Origin: Spirochaetaceae bacterium
GTDB lineage: Bacteria > Spirochaetota > Spirochaetia > Treponematales > Breznakiellaceae
Length of the DNA: 10,415 nucleotides
Reading direction: 5' to 3'
Assembly: GCA_031257135.1 (NCBI GenBank)
Contig: JAIRPH010000153.1
Coordinates: forward strand, 1-10,415
The position numbers and the translations under genes were made by a program. A model generated the notes under the pieces. The model did not search any database and was not told the origin of the DNA. It was given only the letters and a program-made list of their open reading frames with translations. How positions within the stretch are numbered: position 1 is the stretch's first letter; each line of letters begins with the position of its first letter. Below are positions 6,928 to 10,415 of this stretch, piece by piece.

Positions 6928-9888
6928 TTATTTTGTTGCCCCTCTGAATTGGAAGTAACCTGTAGGATAGTACCCGGTATCAGATTCCTGATAGCCCGAA
7001 ATTTTGATTACATACCGTTTTCCCGCTTGAACCGCGTATTCGATCCGGGCGTTGACGCCGGCGCCGCTGTTGTCATCGCTTGCCAGACATTCGCGGGTAT
7101 TCGGATCGAAGAGTTCCATATAGGTATCCGTAGGACCTCTGGTTTCCAACACGAGCGTACCCGCGGCTTTCGGCTGTATGGTGACCCAGCAATGTCCGCC
7201 CCAAGGAAGGTAATAGTAATTACCCGGAGAAGCGTCGATTTCCACCGGAGTCTGCCAGACCGCGCTGAATTGGTAGGTGCCGGTATCTTTATCTTGAGCG
7301 TTTGTTTCCCCTCGGATTTTGACGATATACGCCGTATTCGGCGCGGCAAAGTATTCAAGCCGGGCGTTGCCGTCAACTCCGCTGTTATCGTCCCGGGAGA
7401 GCCGGGTTTGAGACTCTCGGTCGTAGAGTTCTATGATGGCATCCGTATCTCCTGCGGTTTCAAAAACAAGGACTCCGCCGGAGGCTCCGGTAGTTACGGC
7501 GAACCAGTCTTCGTCTTGCTTGTGGATAGTCCGCTCAAGCCGGGGCGCGCCGATGGTCAGCGGTACCGGCTTGTCCCAAGAATCGGGTTCCTGATCGTCT
7601 TTTGCTACGCCCCAGCCGGCTCTGAACTGATACGAGCCGGTAGCGATGTATCCGGTATCGGGGTCTTGATAGCCCGAAACCCTGACGACATAGGATTTTC
7701 CGGCTTCAACGGCGTATTCTATCTTGGCGTTGCCGTTGATGCCGCTGTTATTATCGTTCTTTAGAGATTCATGGGTATTCGGATCGAACAGTTCCATATA
7801 GGTATCTGTAGGACCTTTGGTTTCAAAAATAAGGATATCCGCTTCTTCCGGCTGAACCGTGAACCACTGTTCGCCGTCTTCAGCGAGAATTCGGGTAACT
7901 AAAGACCTGTTGAGTTCTAAAGGCTCCTGCCGTACCGCGGCGAATCGATAAGAACCAGCCGCCCCGGAATACCCGTAGACTTTGACGATATACGCCTTTT
8001 CGGGCGCGGCAAAGTATTCGATTTTGGCGTTGGAACCGGTTCCGCCGTCGTCATTCGAGGCGAGAAGAGTTTCCAAATCCTCCGCGCCGTAAAGCTCCAT
8101 ATAGGTATCCGTATCTCCGGCGGTTTCAAAGACGAGAATTCCCCCCTCGGTTCCGGCGGTTACGGCGAACCAGTCTTCGTCGGCATTGCTGATAGTACGA
8201 TCAAGCCATGCGCCGATGTCCGCGGGCGCAGGCTTATCCGCCGCGTCAGGCTCATAGGCGTCAGGCTCAGGCTGAGAGAGCCATGCCGCGGCGAAGCGGT
8301 AAGAGCCGGTAATCCCGGAATACCCTTGAACTTTGACGATATACGCCGTTTCCGGGAGAGCCTGATAGATAATCCGGGCGTTTCCGCCGGTTCCGCTGTC
8401 GTCGTCATAGCGCAGACATTCGCCTGACTGGGCGCGGAGTTCCATATAGGTATCCATAGACCCGGTCGTTTCCAAAACGAGCGTTCCTTCTTGGTCTCCG
8501 GTAGTTACGATAAACCAATCCGTATCGCTTTCAGTATGGATAGTCCGCTCAAGCCCGGGCGCGCCGATGTCCGCGGGCGCCGGGTTTTCCAGAGCGTCCG
8601 GCTCGAAGGAGTCTCGGGGAATCCGGGGAGACGCCCCGGAAGAGGCGGTTTCCGTCCGCCGATAAGCCGCGCCGAAGCGGTAGAGTCCGGTATCGGTTTG
8701 TCCGGCTCCCCGAACCTTGACCGCGTAACAATTCCCCGATTCTACCCGATACTCAATCCGAGCGTTATTGCCGGTTCCGCCGTCGTCGGCGTAGGTCAGC
8801 ATCGATCCAAAATCAGCGTTGTAAAGTTCCATATAGGTGTCGGTAGAGCCGGCGGTGTCAAAGACAAGAATTCCGCCGGTTTCGGCGTACACGGAAAACC
8901 AATCTTCATCGCCGCCGTGCAGAGTCCGCAGGATTTTGGAATCTCCCGGCAAGACCTCTATCGGGCTGTCCCGGGTATCCGGCTCATAGGCGTCCGCGGC
9001 TTGATCCGCTCCGGTAAGGACCGCTCCGAGTTCCGGCATCAGGGACGCGCCTTCCATGATAGTCCGGTAATACCGGTATCCTCCGGACTTTTGGCTTCCG
9101 TCTTCCGCGCTTCTGATTGAGGCGGTAACGATGTTCAGAGTTCCCAGTTTCCGGTTGTTGCCGGATAAGATATATCGGGCGTTAACCGCTTCGCCTGCGG
9201 CTTTGAGGGTTTCCGGGGCGGTTGCGCCGGCATATTGCTGAGTTTCGGTAAGCCGCGGGATGACCCTAAAGGCTCCGGTATTGGCGATGTCTATTGCGAG
9301 CATTTGAGCGAAGACCTCTGCAAGGTGACGGTTTACGTCGGTCTGAATCTCGAAGGGCAGAACCGCGAGGCTTGGGGCTTCAGCGGTATTCCGCCGGACT
9401 GAAGCGATGAGCTTTTCCGCCACAGCCGGGAGCAACGCCGGAATATCTTCTATACTTTTATATTCCCGGTAATCTCCGGCGATGAGCTGAAAGGTTTCGA
9501 CGTTGACGACGCTCGTAAACAGGAGGTTATGGTCTCCGAATTTCTGGATATGCCCGTCTGCTACATAGTCTGCGTTTAAGGCTTTTCCTAAGAGGGCGAG
9601 ATCGTCGGCGTTAGCGGCGCCGGCGCGCTGAAAGGTATGTTCCGCCAAAGCGGTCTTGACGGCGTCTCGCGGAACGACAGCGAAGGCATTGAGAACAGCC
9701 CGTTCAAAGGAAAAGAGTTCTCCGATAGTTCCTCCGTCTCCGCCGCCGCCGGTAAAGGGCAGAACCGCCAAAACCGGCTTTTCTTCAGCGGAAACGAGCG
9801 ATCCCGCTGGAACGCTCAGTATAAGCAGGAGGAGGAACAAGCAGGATTTTCCCGGTTTCTCTCTTTTTTTTACGTGGTCATGGTTCAT
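6928..9888 (-). CDS. Large exported protein: tandem TolB-N/CsgG-like domains plus six PPC-like domains
   Basis: 986 residues. A basic start (residues 3-14) precedes a hydrophobic stretch (16-33, CLFLLLLILSVPAGSLVS) that fits a type I signal peptide; Cys16 lies before the hydrophobic core, so it is not a lipobox. Residues 37-165 (KPVLAVLPFTGGGG ... ADYVADGHIQKFGD ... GDYREYKSIEDI) and about 172-292 (PSLAVLPFEIQ ... ARYILSGNNRKLG) are two TolB-N/CsgG-like domains, matching those of the next gene. Six PPC-like (bacterial pre-peptidase C-terminal) beta-sandwiches follow at about 297-410, 427-537, 544-653, 655-760, 765-878 and 880-984. They recur as EDWF, TDTYMELY, DDGGTG.NA+IEY and YIVKV.GY, with acidic YEPD linkers before most. 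PPC domains normally accompany secreted peptidases, but no protease domain is present, so a surface adhesion or scaffold role is my inference. AAAGGAG lies about 13 bases before the ATG, an unusually long spacing. It is first in the operon. Confidence 0.85.
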   Translation of the reverse strand: MNHDHVKKREKPGKSCLFLLLLILSVPAGSLVSAEEKPVLAVLPFTGGGGDGGTIGELFSFERAVLNAFAVVPRDAVKTALAEHTFQRAGAANADDLALLGKALNADYVADGHIQKFGDHNLLFTSVVNVETFQLIAGDYREYKSIEDIPALLPAVAEKLIASVRRNTAEAPSLAVLPFEIQTDVNRHLAEVFAQMLAIDIANTGAFRVIPRLTETQQYAGATAPETLKAAGEAVNARYILSGNNRKLGTLNIVTASIRSAEDGSQKSGGYRYYRTIMEGASLMPELGAVLTGADQAADAYEPDTRDSPIEVLPGDSKILRTLHGGDEDWFSVYAETGGILVFDTAGSTDTYMELYNADFGSMLTYADDGGTGNNARIEYRVESGNCYAVKVRGAGQTDTGLYRFGAAYRRTETASSGASPRIPRDSFEPDALENPAPADIGAPGLERTIHTESDTDWFIVTTGDQEGTLVLETTGSMDTYMELRAQSGECLRYDDDSGTGGNARIIYQALPETAYIVKVQGYSGITGSYRFAAAWLSQPEPDAYEPDAADKPAPADIGAWLDRTISNADEDWFAVTAGTEGGILVFETAGDTDTYMELYGAEDLETLLASNDDGGTGSNAKIEYFAAPEKAYIVKVYGYSGAAGSYRFAAVRQEPLELNRSLVTRILAEDGEQWFTVQPEEADILIFETKGPTDTYMELFDPNTHESLKNDNNSGINGNAKIEYAVEAGKSYVVRVSGYQDPDTGYIATGSYQFRAGWGVAKDDQEPDSWDKPVPLTIGAPRLERTIHKQDEDWFAVTTGASGGVLVFETAGDTDAIIELYDRESQTRLSRDDNSGVDGNARLEYFAAPNTAYIVKIRGETNAQDKDTGTYQFSAVWQTPVEIDASPGNYYYLPWGGHCWVTIQPKAAGTLVLETRGPTDTYMELFDPNTRECLASDDNSGAGVNARIEYAVQAGKRYVIKISGYQESDTGYYPTGYFQFRGATK
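6937..8259. repeat. Duplicated two-domain PPC block
   Basis: PPC domains 3 and 5 resemble each other (EDWFAVT, FETAGDTD, EYFAAP), as do 4 and 6 (FDPNT, NSG, EYAV.AGK, SGYQ..DTGY). The protein offset is about 222-226 residues in both cases. At DNA level, about 52 bases from 7095 recur from 7773 (offset 678 bp) with about three differences. A tandem duplication of a two-domain unit explains this better than six independent domains. Confidence 0.65.
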
Positions 9889-9949
9889 TTTCTCTATAAA
9901 TCTCCTTTAATATATAACAAACAGGAAAGCCTTTCTTTATTAAGAAGAC

Positions 9950-9990
9950 AAAAACCCGGTATTTTTCATAAAACATGAAAAAAATACCGG
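9950..9990 (-). terminator. Intrinsic terminator or attenuator in the leader of the 986-residue gene
   Basis: On the minus strand, CCGGTATTTTTTTCAT (complement of 9975-9990) pairs with ATGAAAAATACCGG (complement of 9956-9969) around a five-base loop, with two extra T residues bulged. G and then five T residues follow directly (complement of 9950-9955). The plus strand has no T-run after the stem, so the direction is clear. It lies about 60 bp before the ATG at 9888 with no long minus-strand gene upstream to end, which fits attenuation of the operon. Termination of an unseen small RNA is an alternative. Confidence 0.65.
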
Positions 9991-10077
9991 TATATTGAGA
10001 AAGAAGAAAGAAAAGCTAAACCTTTATAGAACACTGGAATTAACTTTTTAGCATACATATCATACTATCTTGACTGC

Positions 10078-10131
10078 TCACTTGAGAGTAACGGTCAACA
10101 CTAACCTCCGCGTATGGTTATCAGCTTTCAT
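10078..10131 (-). CDS. Possible 17-codon leader peptide
   Basis: ATG at 10131 to TGA at 10078 encodes MKADNHTRRLVLTVTLK. It lies between a candidate promoter and the minus-strand terminator ahead of the 986-residue gene, where a leader peptide would sit. No Shine-Dalgarno precedes the ATG. However, GGAGG (complement of 10105-10109) lies six bases before an in-frame TTG at 10098, which would give a six-residue peptide instead. Five more sense codons follow the TGA in frame. The peptide is rich in Thr, Leu and Arg but has no run of one amino acid as in classical attenuators. It could be a chance ORF or the remnant of a longer gene. Confidence 0.3.
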   Translation of the reverse strand: MKADNHTRRLVLTVTLK

Positions 10132-10150
10132 AACAAGAGCTTTTACGGTA

Positions 10151-10180
10151 ACTATATCATAAGCCGGATATATTATGCAA
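10151..10180 (-). promoter_or_regulatory. Candidate promoter for the large operon
   Basis: TATAGT (complement of 10151-10156, five of six to the -10 consensus) has TTGCAT (complement of 10175-10180, three of six to the -35) 18 bp upstream. Transcription from here would cover the 17-codon ORF, then the terminator, then the 986-residue gene, giving a leader of about 255 bases. The -35 match is weak and other AT-rich stretches nearby could also serve. Confidence 0.3.
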
Positions 10181-10232
10181 GTACTTAAATAAAAATCATT
10201 GCGGATTTTTTGCGGCGAGTCTATAGTAATGC

Positions 10233-10265
10233 GCCGGTATGCGGGCGGGACCGACGCGTATCGGC
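10233..10265 (+). other. GC-rich stem-loop in the intergenic region
   Basis: GCCGGTATGCG (10233-10243) pairs with CGCGTATCGGC (10255-10265) across an 11-base loop, all 11 positions pairing if two G-U pairs are allowed. The G-U pairs form on the plus-strand RNA, while the minus-strand RNA would have A-C mismatches. If transcribed, plus-strand transcription is therefore favoured. The stretch 10201-10290 is much richer in GC than the flanks on either side. No T-run follows, so it is not an obvious terminator, and I cannot assign a function. Confidence 0.35.
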
Positions 10266-10335
10266 GGTATGAGTCGCCCCGCCGCTGAAAGGCTGAGAAA
10301 ATATAAAAATTTTTCGGAATTCCCTAATGTCCCTA

Positions 10336-10365
10336 TTGACTGGTTTATGCTGACTACGATATACT
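10336..10365 (+). promoter_or_regulatory. Plus-strand promoter reading out of the window
   Basis: TTGACT (10336-10341, five of six) and TATACT (10360-10365, five of six) are separated by 18 bp. An A/T-rich stretch at about 10295-10315 lies upstream in the region of an UP element. The ATG at 10374 starts eight bases after the -10 box, so the mRNA may be almost leaderless. Confidence 0.45.
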
Positions 10366-10373
10366 CTTTTCCT

Positions 10374-10415
10374 ATGGCTAGTTGTAAAATGTTGTCAGAA
10401 AAAGTTTTTTCCCGC
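10374..10415 (+). CDS. Start of an unidentified gene (partial, right edge)
   Basis: ATG at 10374 opens a frame that stays open for the remaining 14 codons, MASCKMLSEKVFSR, and runs off the window. No Shine-Dalgarno precedes it (the upstream bases are CTTTTCCT), but a good promoter ends eight bases before it. Fourteen codons are too few to identify a family or to prove coding. It would diverge from the large minus-strand operon. Confidence 0.3.
   Translation, partial: MASCKMLSEKVFSR

Noticed and set aside
6949..7764. Plus-strand open frame opposite the PPC-domain gene
   Set aside because: Its apparent repeats mirror the PPC repeats on the other strand, and it has no convincing start or ribosome binding site.
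8491..9120. Second plus-strand open frame opposite the PPC-domain gene
   Set aside because: It is antisense shadow of repeat-rich coding sequence with Arg/Gly/Ser-rich composition and no domain.
9888..9983. Minus-strand open frame of about 30 codons (MFYEKYRVFVFL...) running through the terminator to the start of the 986-residue gene
   Set aside because: It consists mostly of the hairpin and T-run and has no ribosome binding site, so the terminator explains the sequence better.

Overview
The window looks like a chromosome segment of a spirochaete. My best guess is a Treponema-like organism of the gut or termite-gut type with roughly balanced GC. This is an inference from several features together: adjacent paralogues that carry the same envelope-type N-terminal domain pair ending in different repeat modules (WD40 or PPC), a degenerate LytM/M23-like protein, and a short tandem repeat array whose period is a multiple of three. 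No single marker gene proves the assignment.

Almost everything is coded on the minus strand, in two groups. The upstream group runs from about 9888 down to 3400. It holds a 986-residue exported protein (tandem TolB-N/CsgG-like domains plus six PPC-like beta-sandwich domains), a 583-residue exported protein (the same domain pair plus a complete seven-bladed WD40 propeller) and a 590-residue ABC exporter half-transporter. The three are tightly packed (11-bp gap, then an 8-bp overlap) and are very likely one operon. A 305-bp intergenic stretch follows, which contains a ten-unit 21-bp tandem array rich in inverted repeats. The second group runs from 3093 down to 241. It holds a membrane-anchored beta-propeller protein, an exported M23-like protein that has lost all its metal ligands, and a zinc-ribbon SAM methyltransferase, each separated by 12 bp. 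This group has its own good promoter candidate, which implies a very short or absent leader.

The left edge (1-176) carries the 3' end of an unidentified plus-strand gene that appears to change reading frame before its end. It meets the methyltransferase gene tail to tail across a GC-rich stem-loop. The right 527 bp contain no long gene. They hold a candidate minus-strand promoter, a 17-codon ORF and a good minus-strand intrinsic terminator, all upstream of the 986-residue gene and so resembling an attenuator leader. Further right are a GC-rich structured patch and a diverging plus-strand promoter that leads almost directly into an ORF running off the end.

Functionally, the upstream operon reads as an envelope system: two modular exported proteins, probably scaffolds or sensors, made with an exporter of unknown substrate. 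The downstream operon also looks envelope-related. None of these substrates or partners can be determined from the sequence alone. The most unusual non-coding items are the B-A-A ordered 21-bp repeat array and the leader region of the large operon.
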